Shown here in pieces: positions 1-12,577 of a stretch of DNA of 64,000 nt (its first letter is position 1; every line of letters begins with the position of its first letter). The translations under genes and the position numbers were made by a program. Under the pieces are notes generated by a model. That model made no database searches. It had not been told where the DNA came from and saw only the letters and a list, made by a program, of their open reading frames with translations. The DNA is from Microcyclospora pomicola (Eukaryota > Ascomycota > Dothideomycetes > Capnodiales), in NCBI GenBank assembly GCA_002786065.1, contig NHNY01000017.1, positions 391,442 through 455,441 of the forward strand, read 5' to 3'.

Positions 1-1
1 A

Positions 2-91
2 TGGCCTACATCTCAGGCAGAAGGACAACAGAAGCTCGAGCAATTGCTGGTCTACTTGAGCGCTGAGGGTGTCTTGGCTCAGAGTGCTTGA
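2..91 (+). CDS. possible 3' end of a gene entering from the left
   Basis: Frame 2 is open from the window edge to a TGA at 89-91. It would encode about 29 residues of helical, hydrophilic character (Gln/Glu/Leu-rich, ending LAQSA). This could be the C-terminus of a plus-strand gene outside the window. The stretch is too short for a family call and chance is a fair alternative. Confidence 0.2.
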   Translation, partial: WPTSQAEGQQKLEQLLVYLSAEGVLAQSA

Positions 92-1121
92 ATCTTCGAT
101 CGAGCATAGTAGATCCAGCGACTCTGGCATAGCTCTGTTGGGATCCGTCGTGTCCAGAATACGGAGATTACAGGACCGTGTGTTTGAAGCGGATAAGGTA
201 AGCAGGAACTTCGACCTGCCATGTCATCATCCGCACGATCCGTGACGAGAGCAGTACTGCAGGCCCGTTGTGATTTTCCATGGCTAGGAAGAAGACTTCG
301 ACATAAGAGGATCCTCCGTATAGGCCTGGTCTGGCCGGCTTGGTGGCAGAACAACATGCTCCTGTTCATGGTTCCCGGCAGTGAGTTCATCATTCATCCA
401 AGATTCGAGACCTGATTGGGCGTTGCAACAGATACTATCTGGCGGTACCTGCATCCGCTCTGCATCGTACAGGCGCTAGTAGTAGTCAGGGACAGCCGTC
501 GCCTCGGGCCAGATGCAATAGCAGAGTCTTGCTTGCTGCAGAGCCGGAAGATGCTGCATCGAGATTCGTATTGATAAGCATACTATGCCGCTGATCACGG
601 CAGTTCCTGTCATTTGGTATGCGGTGCGTGAGTGATGCTGTTTGGGAGTGGTGATCGGCGGGTTCGACGTTGTAGGCTTGTAGCTGTTAGCTCCCACAGA
701 AATCGCGATGGCTGCGGAAGTGGCTTGGCCTAGCGCGCTCATCGCCCTACTCACCTCCGCCAGTCTCTCTCCTGGTTTGCCGGCCTTGACTGATCCCTCC
801 GTCTTCCATATCACCACCGCCCTTCAGTTCAGCCTTCACCTCGTCGTGGGCAGCCATTCCTTCTCGCCATGCAGTGACACGTTCACGCCGACACTCATTT
901 CGTCACTCACCACAGTCGCTCTTTGCACATACTGCCTACCACTCCTTACCCGCCCCGCCTGACCTCTCCGACGCGCCGACCTCGATAGCACCTCTCTTAA
1001 GACGCACGCCCGCAGACCTCATCTTCCCTCATCGCGACATAAAAACGGTGCAGACGCAGCCAGCCACTGCTGTCGACTCCTTTGGTCGTTGCATCGCCTT
1101 GTCGCGAGTGACTCGTCGACC
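92..1121. other. intergenic, no supported gene
   Basis: Only short overlapping frames with no recognisable protein. The part from about 830 to 1120 is pyrimidine-rich (many CACTC and CTCC runs), typical of a fungal promoter and 5' leader. It probably drives the membrane protein that starts at 1122. Confidence 0.5.
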
Positions 1122-3173
1122 ATGAGGCTGCCAAGTCTCACTCCCGATGATCTCTCTTCGCGGAGCACACAGCGGTTCGACCAGGCCCTGGACAATGCCC
1201 TGGAGTCCGTCATGCACATCGGACGCTCTGTGCTCTCGCGAAGCGCTGTAAGTTCCTGCAGCGATGGGACGACAGCCTGCGACAAGCCGGTAGGATCCAG
1301 CACAGAGACGTTGCCCATCATTCTTGGCGCTGTGTGAGTGCCTAACGATTCGAATTGCTATTGGGGATCTACGCTGACAGTCTTCACCAGCATCCCGATA
1401 TCATGTGCTCTCGTCGTTTTTGTCATCCTACATCGTCGTTACCTCAAGAAGCAGCGCATCGAGGATAGAGATGACCCGCACAAATCGCTGGACTTTGGCA
1501 TGGATCTGCAGATGGCCATGGGAGGGAGGAAGCAGAAGGACGTTCCTGAGATGACCATCACTGATATGGGCAAGGATGGTCCATCACGTCCCAAGAGAGC
1601 ACACGGCATGTCAATGGACCTGACTCTAGGCAGCCCATACCTCCTACCTGGAGCTCTGCAGGACTCTCGCGAGTCAATCCACAGCATGTCCCGTTCGATG
1701 AGGGATGAACACGACCCATACCGGCCCGTGGCTTTCGTACGCTCTTCTACAGAATCCGGCAGACCACCACGCCTTGGCGATAACGGGTCGATCTACTCCG
1801 CTGCAAACAGCTATCAATCCGGTGCAGAAGGCTCAAGACTCCTCGCGAATGCACAGCGTATGTCAAGAACAGATCCGAGTCGGGAAACTCTGGTCACATC
1901 GCCGCAGACTGAGAGTAACTTGGACGACCTGACCTTGACCAGAATGGAGAGTCAAGGTCCCGGAGCTCAAGTCGATAGAAAGCCCGTGCCGGCAGTGCCG
2001 GCTCCCGTGATGAACTTTTCAGTTCCTGATCGCAAGTCTTTGCCGGTGCTTCCCCCAATCTCTTCATCGTCCTCATTTTCGGAGGAAACGCTGCTTCCTC
2101 CTCGGACAACATCTAACGCAGCGCTGCCACCACGCAAATCGTCTGTGAATCCTGGCCCACCGCCCCCGATCCCGAGTTTTGCTCGTGAGTCGAGTCATTA
2201 CGGTGACGATGACATTGTCAACACGACTTTCGAAGTCCCAACTTTCAGTCTGGACGAGCCTCACGACTACGAGCATGAACCTGTCAATACTGGCCGCTTC
2301 TCCATCGAGTTGAGCAATCCTTCAACACAATATCCCGCACCGCCAGTGCAAAGACTGTCAGTGATGGGGGTGCGCCCGCTGCCGCCTGACAACCTGCTTG
2401 CTGACGAGAACCCTGAACAACGTGCCAACCGAATCAGGTCATTTTACCGGGAGTATTTCGACGATAGCAAGAACATGGATGACGCTGACTGGGATGCTGG
2501 TCATGCGGATGGAGCAGTCTACGACGAAGCGACTGGCGCCTACTACATGAAGCAAAGACCATTTGCACAACCTGTGGGCCGGCGTGCGATGACACCTCCT
2601 CCTCCAGGCGCTCCCCGAATCAGCGGCGATGGCCGTGTTCAACGACACATGTCCACGATGACAGGTGCTAGGGGACGTGCTGCCACTCAAAGCTTGCCCA
2701 AGAAGAAGCTTCCCCCACCCAAAAATCTCATGGGCCTGCCCACACCACATAAGATGGGCTACGATAACGCCATCGCCAGTCCGATTGATTTTGCGCCGCC
2801 AACCACATTCCGTGACATCCAAAATGGCCTCCGACCGGACAGCCCAAGCAGGGCGTACAGCCCATCCGTGCGAGCCGTTAATGTTCTTGCCTCATCTTTC
2901 GACGAACTACACGTCATGCCTTCACCGCACCATTTCCGAAAATCCGGGACGTTCACTGGGCTTGACTTTGCCCCGCCTCGTTTGACCGCCCCAGAGACTG
3001 CGAGCGACGCTGGCAGTATCCGTAGCGCACGTTCCGGGATCTCAGCCATGCAGATGAATGCTGTCCGCGCTGGCGCGTACCGTGTATCTCGAATCCCCAA
3101 GGACGTCGTCATGACCAAGGACGATATGGCGGCTCAGCTAAGACCGAGAATGGATCTCATCAGCCGGGCGTAG
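1122..3173 (+). CDS. Skg6/Tos2-type single-pass membrane protein, proline-rich tail
   Basis: Two exons, 1122-1333 and 1391-3173, with a 57-bp GTGAGT...CAG intron; 664 residues. The intron is needed to join LPIILGAV to IPISCALVVFVIL, which together form one membrane helix (about residues 64-86). A basic HRRYLKKQR stop-transfer segment follows, then KSLDFGM. The N-terminal 63 residues are short and polar. The remaining 570 or so are cytoplasmic in prediction, low complexity and rich in Pro, Ser and Arg, with several proline stretches that could bind SH3 domains. This layout matches the uncharacterised fungal proteins that carry a Skg6/Axl2-type transmembrane segment; yeast Skg6 and Tos2 sit at sites of polarised growth. 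The membrane topology is seen; the polarity role is inferred from the family. The start is the first in-frame ATG that keeps the conserved-looking MRLPSLTP N-terminus. Confidence 0.75.
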
Positions 3174-4027
3174 TGTAGTCGTCCATGGCAAATCCATTCA
3201 AGTTTTACATATTCATGACCACCACATTCTTCAAACTTCCACGACGGCATGGCACAGCGCGTGACTTCCGATCTTGACTTCTCCGGCGACACTTGAAGGT
3301 TTCTTCCCTCGGCATGCACCAGGGTTACGACACGACACCACATATTTAGCAGCACATCTTTTCGAATGACTGACAGCAATGTCATGTCCTCCCGGCTTTG
3401 ATGATTGTTTTGCTCCCTCCGCGATGCTTGTAGGCGGATGGGGGCGTGCTGCATGGATGGCCGCTGGCAACAAATAGGGACGGCGCAATAGACATAATAG
3501 ATATGGAGAGGGCGCAGGTTTTCACATAATGTCTTTGCACAATTCTCGTTCCACCTCACATCTTCGTCGGCTTCCTCTCTTATGAATATTTGGAATTTCG
3601 TAGATCATCTGCATACATCGGCTGCTTGTTTGTTCCACCTGTAGTGGTCGATGTCTGAGAGCGCTGGACCGTTCCCTTAGGACTTTCGTCCGGATGCAAC
3701 ATTCGCCGGACCAGATCATCCTCACTACGCTGCTGCAGCGACGTTCCTTCCCACAAATCTCTCCGCCTAGCAAACATCCTCGCTGGACAAATCGTGCCAT
3801 ACTTCTCCTGGGGTGATATTCATAGCGTCATCACCTTACCTATGGCTGGTCAGAACATACCTAAGGTAGGTTTGATGCCAAGCCTCACACGAGGCCAGAC
3901 GCTTGAGAAGCCTGCATTTCCACGCGTTCCTTCCTTCTGTGTGAAGATCTGCTTATGACGATGTTGGGGGATTTTCGCTGGGGGTTCGTGATCCGGCACT
4001 ACGTTACGTATGTGGATGAGATCAGGC

Positions 4028-4072
4028 AGGCAGGCTGGTAGGTAAGGTAAGTAAGTAGGTAGGTAGGTAGCT
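4028..4072. repeat. GGTA/GTAA simple-repeat patch
   Basis: Imperfect tandem tetramers and pentamers (GGTAGGTAAGGTAAGTAAGTAGGTAGGTAG). Similar patches recur at about 3838-3875 and 15,260-15,480. Confidence 0.7.
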
Positions 4073-4487
4073 GGGATCGGGCTCGGGGAGTTTTGGGGGA
4101 CGCAGTATCCGGTCAGCGATTGGGGAGGGGGGACGAGTTTGTTACTGATGGACGAGGTGTGCTAGGTAGGAAGTGCCTCGATGTGTAGTGGCTTGGGATA
4201 TGAGTTCCGGGATTGCTGAGCAGAGCTGACCGGCAGCGATCAAGCTGAGACATTATTTATGCATAGATGATGATCGGTTGCTATATTGACTACGTGATGC
4301 CACATGTGTATGATCTGCGAAGGAACGGAGGCTCGCGTGGACTCATTTAGCCACTGCCGCTGCCACGAAGCGTAAAACGTGGACGCTGCTGCGTGGTATG
4401 TTTTGGGGCTGGCATATAGCTGGTGCTTCGGATGTTTATTGACGTCCCGGATGATGGTCTTGGAGACGGACCTTCGGGGTGAGATCA

Positions 4488-4622
4488 ACCTCCAGATCGA
4501 AGTGTCGGCAGGCCATTCTCCGGATCAAGTTGTTGGGATGCCAAGTCATCTTCAGATCAAAGTGTTGGTGTCCAAGCCTCCGGATCAAGGGTCTTGTGAT
4601 ATAGAACTGACATCCGGATCAG
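4488..4622. repeat. spaced degenerate TCCGGATCAA repeats
   Basis: Five copies of a TCC(A/G)GATC(A/G)A-like core start at about 4491, 4519, 4551, 4579 and 4613, so the spacing is 28-34 bp. Flanking bases are partly shared (GTGTTGG, CCAAG), which suggests a decayed tandem repeat of about 30 bp. Confidence 0.6.
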
Positions 4623-5472
4623 GGTAGTGGTGTTTGTTCGGAGCGCGGAAGCTGGGATAAACTTAGCCATGCATACGCGCGTGTCAGTCGATCGGTGAGA
4701 TGCCGGAAGATGTGAAAGGAGGCCCCAACAAAGCGACGAGCGAGTCAAGAACGCAGGCGGAGCCGATACGATAGATCATTTATTGTATAGACTGACATGA
4801 TGGGCAAAGTGGAAACGTTCTGTGCCATGTGGAGGTCAAGTACTGGTGCAATTGTTATACGAACATCGTATCTCAATCATACGACTCATACGACCGGACC
4901 CGGACAAGAAAGCTCGATAGCCGATCATGAGTGGTCAGACACGTGTCGAGGCTTATTCTTACTATAAGCGCGAGGCTGCTCATCAACGAGTCATGCATCG
5001 GAAGGGCCGACCTGAAGCACTACAACTCCGAGAGTAACAAAAGAGACCATTTTGCATAATTCGGCTGGCTGTGCTGCCGAACCCGACTGCGAGAGCCCAG
5101 CTGTCCGTCTCTCATCCAACGTGTTTATATTCGTCCGGATCGACGTGCACGTGGATTCAATGTAACTCTACACGATGACCCGTGCGTCATCTCCGTCCAG
5201 AAGAACTTTAACCGGACCGACCGACAGCAACACCTCATCCATCAGCTGAGGATTGGCTTATTTCTGCTGTTGCGGTCGATCTGACACCAGCTTTCGTGTT
5301 TAAGGCATCCTGGTGGTGAGACTGGCCTTATAGTGGCACACGAACCTCGCTTCTTCCGCTTCTTCCCCTTTCTCGTCTGTCATTTCAGTACACCTGTGGC
5401 ATCAACAACAGGCCCGCCTTTGCCACCCGGGCTTGCACTGCTTGCGGCACATCCCTTCAGCACTTCAGCACG

Positions 5473-8400
5473 ATGAGTCTGGTGGGCAACTTCGCGTTCG
5501 GCAATTTCGACCATGAGGCTGAGGTCGCTGGCGCGGGTGCTGATGGCACCGCGTTCCAGCAAAGGTCCTTGGCGACGGGTCGAGATGTGATCACAGAGAA
5601 CCACGAAACCCATCACGTTTCCGGACACACCAACTTTTACGAACCGACGCCTCACTCCCGGAATGGTTCCGAGCGAGACACGCTCGAAGCCTCGGAGGTG
5701 TCTAATGAAAAGGCCGAGTCCGAGCGAGAAGACGAAAAGGCGCGGATCAAGATCGACGAGGAAGTACACGACCTCGCGCGATCGCTGACCCAGAATTCGA
5801 CCTGGTCGCAGATCCCCGACAATCCTTTCACCGCGGCGCCCGGCTCGCAGCTGGATCCGAGCAGCCCGAACTTCAGAGCGAGAGCGTGGGCAAAGTCCAT
5901 GATCAAGCTCCGAGATGCAGAGAATAAGAATCCTGGCCGGACTGCTGGATTCGCGTTCAAGAACTTGAGCGCGCACGGCTATGGAGCGGCTACTGACTAC
6001 CAGAAAGATGTCGCCAACGTCTGGCTGGAAGTCGTCGAGGGAGTCAAGGGCATGCTCGGAATGGTCAAGCCGCGAAGAATCGACATTCTACGGGATTTTG
6101 AGGGTTTGGTCGAAGCTGGAGAGATGCTGGTTGTTCTTGGTCCTCCCGGGTCTGGATGTTCAACATTCCTCAAGACCATCACTGGCGAAACTCATGGTTT
6201 CAAGGTGGACGATGAGTCGCATCTGAACTACCAAGGCATTCCCGCCGACCACATGCACAAGTATTTCAGAGGTGAAGCCATTTACACCGCCGAGGTCGAC
6301 GTGCATTTTCCCATGTTGACGGTCGGAGACACCCTCTACTTTGCCGCTCGCGCTCGTGCGCCTAGAAGCATTCCGGGTGACGTGAACAAAAAGACTTATG
6401 CCACGCACATGAGAGATGTTATCATGGCTACCTTTGGCATCAGCCACACGATCAACACACGCGTCGGCAACGACTTCGTGCGCGGCGTATCTGGTGGTGA
6501 GCGAAAGCGTGTCTCGATTGCTGAAGCTTTCCTCAGTGGCAGTCCCCTACAGGCATGGGACAATAGCACCCGTGGTCTCGACAGCGCAAACGCCATCGAA
6601 TTCTGTAAGACGCTCCGCCTGGGTTGTGAGATGAGCGGCATCGCTGCCTGTGTGGCTATTTACCAGGCACCACAATCGGCATACGACATCTTCGACAAGG
6701 CGCTCGTTCTGTACGAAGGACGTCAAATTTACTTCGGCAAGACGACCGAAGCACGACAATATTTCGAGCGCATGGGCTTCCAATGTCCGGACCGCCAAAC
6801 GGATGCCGACTTCTTGACGTCCATGACTTCAGCGCAGGAGCGAATTGTGCGTCAAGGCTTTGAACACCGCGTACCACGTACCCCTGATGAATTCGCCGCT
6901 CGATGGAAGTCAAGTGCGGAACATACACAACTTGTGCAAGATATCGAAGCGTACGACCAGAAGTACCCGCTGGAAGGTGCAGGCTACCAGCAATTCGTCG
7001 CCAGTCGCAAGGCCCAACAATCCAAGCGCCAAAGACTCAAGTCCCCATACACTCTTGACTATATGCAACAAGTCAAGCTCTGCCTGTGGCGCGGATTCCG
7101 CCGCTTGGTTGGAGACCCCACTCTGACCTTTACGCAACTCTTTGGCAACCTGATCATGGCCCTCATCATAGGCTCGGTGTTCTACAATCTGGGCACCGAT
7201 ACCAACTCCTTCTTTCAGCGCGGCGCCGTCATTTTCTTCGCCATCTTGATGAACGCGTTCGGGTCCGCTCTCGAGATTCTGACGCTCTACGCTCAACGGC
7301 CGATCGTCGAGAAGCAAAGTCGCTACGCCCTCTATCATCCGTCCGCCGAAGCTTTTGCGTCCATGTTGACAGATATACCTTACAAGGTCGGTAACGCGCT
7401 TGTGTTCAACCTCACGCTGTATTTCATGGTCAACCTGAAACGTACTCCCGGGGCTTTCTTCTTCTTCTTGCTCGTCAGCTTCATCACCACATTGGTCATG
7501 TCCATGTTGTTCAGATCGATCGCCAGCTTCTCAAGAACTTTGGCCCAGGCTATGGCCCCAGCAGCCATCATCATCCTGGCCATCGTCATCTTCACCGGCT
7601 TTGCTATACCCGTAACCTACATGCTTGGCTGGTGCCGCTGGATCAATTACATCGACCCTGTTGCTTACGCCTTCGAAGCACTGATGATCAATGAATTCCA
7701 CAATCGTGAATACACGTGCTCGATGAGAGTACCATCCTACGGAAGCCTGGAAGAGTAAGCACACTCCAGATCTAATCACGAGGAAGCAATACTGACATGC
7801 CCCCAGTCAAACTCAAGTCTGCTCTGCTGTCGGTGCACAAGCTGGTGAAGCTTTTGTCAACGGAGATGCTTACATCAACTCTGCCTACCAGTACTACGAC
7901 GCTCACAAGTGGAGGAACGTGGGTATCATTTTTGCTTTCATCGTCTTCTTAATGTGCCTGTACCTTGCCGCCACCGAGCTCATCAGTGCGCGCAAAAGTA
8001 AGGGTGAGGTGCTTCTCTTTCGCCGTGGACATACCCCAGCATCACTTCAAGAAAAGAATGTCGATATCGAATCGGCGAATGATGGAAGCAACGGCGCACA
8101 GCTCGAAAAGAAAAGCAGTTTTGTCGAGGCGTCGGACGTCATCCAGAAACAAACTGCGGTGTTCTCTTGGAAAGACGTGTGTTACGACATCGAGATCAAG
8201 AGCGAAGGTCGCCGAATCTTGGACCACGTCGACGGCTGGGTCAAACCTGGCACCTTGACAGCACTCATGGGGTAAGTTCGGAATTCTAGTGTTTCTCAAC
8301 GTCTGATAGATACTGACTGTTTCTAGCGTTTCTGGCGCTGGTAAAACGACTCTGCTGGACGTCCTCGCCACGCGAGTCACGATGGGTGTCATTACTGGTG

Positions 8401-10166
8401 ACATGCTGGTGGATGGCCGTCAACGTGACTCGTCCTTCCAACGTAAAACCGGCTACGTTCAACAACAAGATCTTCATCTACAAACCAGCACTGTTCGCGA
8501 GGCCCTCAACTTCTCCGCCATGCTTCGACAACCCTCCCATGTTTCGAGAAAAGAAAAGCACGCCTACGTCGATGAGGTCATCAAGCTTCTCGACATGGAA
8601 GAGTACGCGGATGCCGTGGTTGGTGTGCCTGGCGAGGGATTGAACGTCGAGCAACGCAAGCGTCTGACCATCGGTGTTGAGCTTGCTGCCAAGCCTGCTC
8701 TGCTACTGTTCCTTGACGAACCTACTTCTGGTCTAGATTCACAAACCTCTTGGGCAATCTGTGATTTGATGGAAAAGCTGAAGAATTCGGGTCAAGCCAT
8801 TTTGTGCACAATCCACCAACCGAGTGCCATGCTGTTCCAGCGCTTCGATCGCCTGCTTTTCCTTGCCAAGGGCGGCCGCACAGTTTACTTTGGCGAGGTC
8901 GGTGAGAACTCGAAGGTCCTGACGCAGTATTTCCAAGCCAATGGCGCTCACCCGCTACCACCGGACGCAAATCCAGCAGAGTGGATGTTGGAGGTTATTG
9001 GTGCTGCTCCTGGCTCGCACACCGATATCGACTGGCATCAAGTGTGGAGAGACAGCCCCGAGTATCAAGCCACCCAAGATGAGCTTGAACGGCTCAAGGT
9101 GGAACGCATACAGGTGACCGAGCCGCAGGCGACCCAGAACGACCAAGCCAGCTACCGCGAGTTCGCCGCCCCTATGACCGTCCAACTGTGGGAAGTCACG
9201 CTTCGTGTGTTCTCACAATACTGGCGCACGCCTTCCTACATCTACTCCAAGACGGCCCTTTGTCTCTTCTCCTCCCTGTTCATCGGTTTCATCTTCTTCG
9301 ACGCACCTCTCACCCACCAAGGTCTCCAAAACCAGATGTTCTCCATCTTCATGCTCTTCACCATCTTTGGCCAGATCCTGCAACAAAGCATGCCGCAGTT
9401 CGTGACCCAGCGTGCTTTGTACGAGGTCCGTGAGCGTCCATCCAAGGCCTACAGCTGGAAAGCTTTCATGTTCGCCAACATCCTGGTCGAGATCCCGTGG
9501 AACGCACTCATGGCGGTCATCATCTTCTTCTGCTTCTACTACCCCATCGGTCTCTACAACAATGCCGTCCCCACCGATGCTGTCAACACCCGGGGCATCG
9601 AGTTCTTCCTCTTCACGCTCCAGTTCCTGCTTTTTGCCTCGACGTTCGGCAGCATGATGATCGCAGGTCTGCCCGATGCGGAGACCGGCGGCAACCTCGC
9701 CAACTTGATGTTCTCACTCACCCTCATTTTCTGCGGTGTTCTCGCTTCGCCGACCGCGCTGCCTGGGTTCTGGATCTTCATGTATCGCATCTCACCCTTC
9801 ACCTACCTCGTCGAAGGCATGTTGACCACGGGCATCGCCGGCCAAACGGTCATCTGTGCCTCGAACGAATACCTCACGTTCAACCCGCTTCCCAACGACA
9901 CTTGCGCTCAGTACATGAACGAGTACATCGGGGCTTATGGCGGCTACCTCAGCAACCCCGACGCCACGTCGGACTGCCAGTATTGTACGTACGACAAGAG
10001 CGACATCTTCCTTGCAGGCGTCAACCTCAACTACGCCAACTCCTGGCGTGACTTCGGCATCCTGTGGGTCTACATCCTCTTCAACGCCGTCATGGCCGTC
10101 GTGTTCTACTGGTGGGCCCGAGTGCCGAAGAAGGTGCACGCCAAGAAGGCGGAGAAGAAGGCGTAG
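5473..10166 (+). CDS. PDR-type (ABCG) multidrug ABC transporter
   Basis: Exons 5473-7754, 7807-8271 and 8327-10166; introns of 52 and 55 bp; 1528 residues, a normal length for fungal full-size PDR pumps. The order is NBD1-TMD1-NBD2-TMD2. NBD1 has GPPGSGCST (about 224-232), where Cys replaces the Walker A lysine, and signature [10 protein letters not shown] (339-348). Its Walker B region reads [15 protein letters not shown]2 has a canonical GVSGAGKTT (916-924), a divergent signature LNVEQRKR (about 1021-1028) and LDEPTSGLD (1045-1053). This paired asymmetry is the hallmark of the PDR family (Pdr5, Cdr1, Atr). The N-terminus is hydrophilic and cytosolic; the C-terminus is Lys-rich. The protein should be an ATP-driven exporter of hydrophobic compounds in the plasma membrane; the substrate cannot be told. 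The intron before NBD2 splits its Walker A region, a useful check on the splice call. Confidence 0.97.
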
Positions 10167-11022
10167 AGGAGTGATGAGTCTGTTTTGACTCGAAGATACC
10201 ACTCCCACTCTCCCCGTTTGTTCTCAACCTCCAACGTCGACAGTCATTTTTTCCATCAGATATACCGACACATCACCAGCGCGGTTCTTCCATACACACA
10301 TACACACATACATGTTTCCATCTCTCAGCGTGTTTGGATCATTTTCGGAAGCTCAACAAGAGCGGGGAGGAATCTATGAAGCGATAAGGGGAACCGGCCG
10401 AGGGAGCAGAAAGGCAGTGAACCATATCGGAGTCGATGGATCGATCCAATAGTATATTCAACCAGAAGGGCAGCGCTCTGCAGTATCTTTTTCCCTTTGG
10501 AAGAGGTGGGAAATCTTGGCACCGGCGCATCAGGCGCTTATCGGCACGTTATTTTCTTACGGGTTTCCTGTTCTGGGCTGTCTGGTTGCCAATCTACGGG
10601 AGTTCTAGACGGGAGAATCAGGGAGATGGGAAGTCGTGCATGCGTGCAGGGCATGCGTGACGTGCGTCGTCGGCTGGTGACTGGAGTCGTTATATTATAT
10701 ACCAGATACTGTGCCTACATGACCTTACCTTGTCTCTATTCAACGGACGCTTTGGGTCGTTTTGTCCACCGCTGGTCCATCTCTTGGATAACCTTCGCCA
10801 CGAGAGCTTCGACTGCAGGAGATCAGTGTTCCTGCCGAATGTCTAGATGATGCGTGAACATGCAGGACTACCTAGTGACTACGCTGTAACGAATCTCTAT
10901 GTAGAGAACTTACAACAAGCCGAGGCTGGAAATGCTCGTTTCGTCAACATGAATCGTGATTATTTGAAAAGTTTCTACTGCTAAACGTGTGGATGCTCTA
11001 TATTTTTATATTACGCGACTCA
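10167..11022. other. intergenic between convergent genes
   Basis: Holds the 3' ends of the ABC transporter and the GPI-PLC gene. A short CA-type repeat (about 10,291-10,312) is the only structure I see. Confidence 0.5.
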
Positions 11023-12577
11023 TCATATCGACAAACTCGCCACGACAGCTGCCAACGCGAGCACGACGAGCACACCCGCACTTTGCACGCTGGGCGGGGC
11101 GGCGCTGCTGGTGGTGCCGCAGCAGGGACGGCTGTAGGTGACGTTGTTGGCGGCGGCGGCGACCTGGAAGACGGAGCCGGCGTCCTTGGAGTCGTTGGTC
11201 TGGCCGATGTTGTAGTAGTCGACGAGGAGGAAGTTGGGCGGACGGTCCCACATGGCTGAAGAAGAGGTTGTTAGTATTGGATTGGTGGATATGGACGGCA
11301 GGGACTTTATACATACCGGTGCAGTTTGATCGGGCAGCTTCGAGATATCCGTACTGGTCGTCAGCACCGTTGGTCTGGTTCAGCGAGGACGTGTCGGGGA
11401 TGAGGATGGTCTCGTCGCTGTCGCCGGTGATGGCGCCGATGTTGATGCCCAGGTTGAGGTTGTGGTTGGCGATGTACATGTAGTTCTCTCGTGCATCCGA
11501 CTCGCTGAGTCCCGGTGGACGTTGCTGCGTGCACGGGAAGGAGCGGTTGGTGGGCGAGAAGGGCGTCTCCCACATATGGGTGAGTTCGTCCAGGACGTAC
11601 GGGACCTCCGTCTGGTTGGCGTTGTAGTCCATGAACATGACGACGCGCTTGCCGGTGAGGATCATCTCGCCGAGGGTGGGCCATTGGTCGCGGTGCTGGG
11701 GGATGTATGCGGGTTCGTAGAGGTAGGAACGGATGCCCGAGTCTTCGATCGCGGAAGTGTAGTTGAGCACCGTGGTGCCCTCGGCGAAATCGGAGTTGAC
11801 GATCAGGATGGTGACCACATCGTAGGGGTTGGACTCGAGCCAGGTGACGATGGTCTCGAGCGAGTCTTGCCAGGGCCCGGCATTGAGGAGGTCGCACGAG
11901 GTGTGACAGTTGTAGACGGTGTCATTGACGATGTGGGTCTCGCCCTGGATCATGCGCACGCCATCGTTGAGTTGTTGGGTGATGGTCAACTCCTGGTTGG
12001 AGGCGACGTTGTTCTTGACCGAGAAGGCCGAGTTGTGGGCGCAGACCTCGGTGATGTTGCTGTACTTGCGAGCGCAGAACTCGGGGTAGTTGTTGCAGGG
12101 GGTGGTGTTGGTGGCGGTCGGGGCGGTGCTGGTGGAGGTGCTGTTGGCGGAGGTGCTGCTGTTGCCGCTGGTCGAGGTGGCGATGCCGCCGATCTCGGTG
12201 AGGGAGGCGGAGGTGGTTGAGACGGTGATCTGGGAGTCGGTCGAAGTGGCCGTCGAGTTGCCGGAGGAGGTGGAGGTGTCCGAGGTGTCGACGGTGCTTT
12301 GGCCGGTGTACGTCAGGTAGGTGTACTCGGAGCCGGTGAAGGCGGAGGTGGGGATGTCGGTGGTGAGGGTGCTAAAGGAGCGGGTGTCGGTGCCGATGTC
12401 GACCAGGACTACTGTCGTGTCGGAGGAGGAGGAGGAGGAGGAGGAAGATGAAGAGGAAGAGGTGGAGGAGGAGGTTATGGTGGAATCGCTGGATGTCGAG
12501 GAGGAGTCCTGGGCTCTCGCAGCGATGGCCGAGAAGCACAACAGCAGGAGAGAAGGTGGGAGCAGCATCCTGGGCAT
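11023..12577 (-). CDS. GPI-anchored PI-PLC X-like phosphodiesterase
   Basis: Two exons on the minus strand, 12577-11317 and 11255-11023, with a 61-bp intron (GTATGT...CAG); 497 residues. A signal peptide covers about residues 1-22. A Ser/Thr-rich stalk follows (about 24-160), including a run of serines encoded by a GAG/GGA-type repeat. The PLC-like TIM-barrel part starts near residue 160: NSAF preceded by a His (about 181), GETH, and the CHTSC motif (His about 225), then LESNPYDVVTILIVNSD. These match the catalytic-His regions of fungal PLC-like phosphodiesterases. The spliced C-terminus ends in a hydrophobic tail (GVLVVLALAAVVASLSI), expected for a GPI-anchor signal. Without the intron the frame runs into an Arg/Gln-rich non-sense tail, so splicing is well supported. 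A cell-wall or membrane role is inferred; the substrate is unknown. Confidence 0.88.
12424..12468. repeat. GAG/GAA trinucleotide repeat inside a coding region
   Basis: An imperfect (GAG)n/(GAA)n tract. On the coding (minus) strand it reads TCC/TCT and gives the poly-Ser stretch of the GPI-PLC stalk (about residues 40-52). A similar GAG-rich tract lies upstream at about 12,690-12,720. Confidence 0.7.

Larger units (their letters stand above)
3174..5472. promoter_or_regulatory. long intergenic promoter of the ABC transporter
   Basis: About 2.3 kb with no credible gene. It holds the 3' region of the upstream gene, a GGTA/GTAA simple-repeat patch (about 4028-4072), spaced TCCGGATCAA-like repeats (4488-4622), and further CCGGA-containing sequence near 5137-5225. 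Pdr-type transporters are usually induced by zinc-cluster regulators that bind CGG/CCG-based sites, so the CCGGA copies are candidates. Binding is not shown. Confidence 0.45.

Noticed and set aside
4028-4072. GGTAGG-type repeat considered as telomeric
   Set aside because: Units are not TTAGGG and the patch is short and internal.
11462-12220. 252-codon plus-strand frame over the GPI-PLC gene
   Set aside because: Antisense to a well-supported gene; Gly/Val/Asp-rich with no domain.
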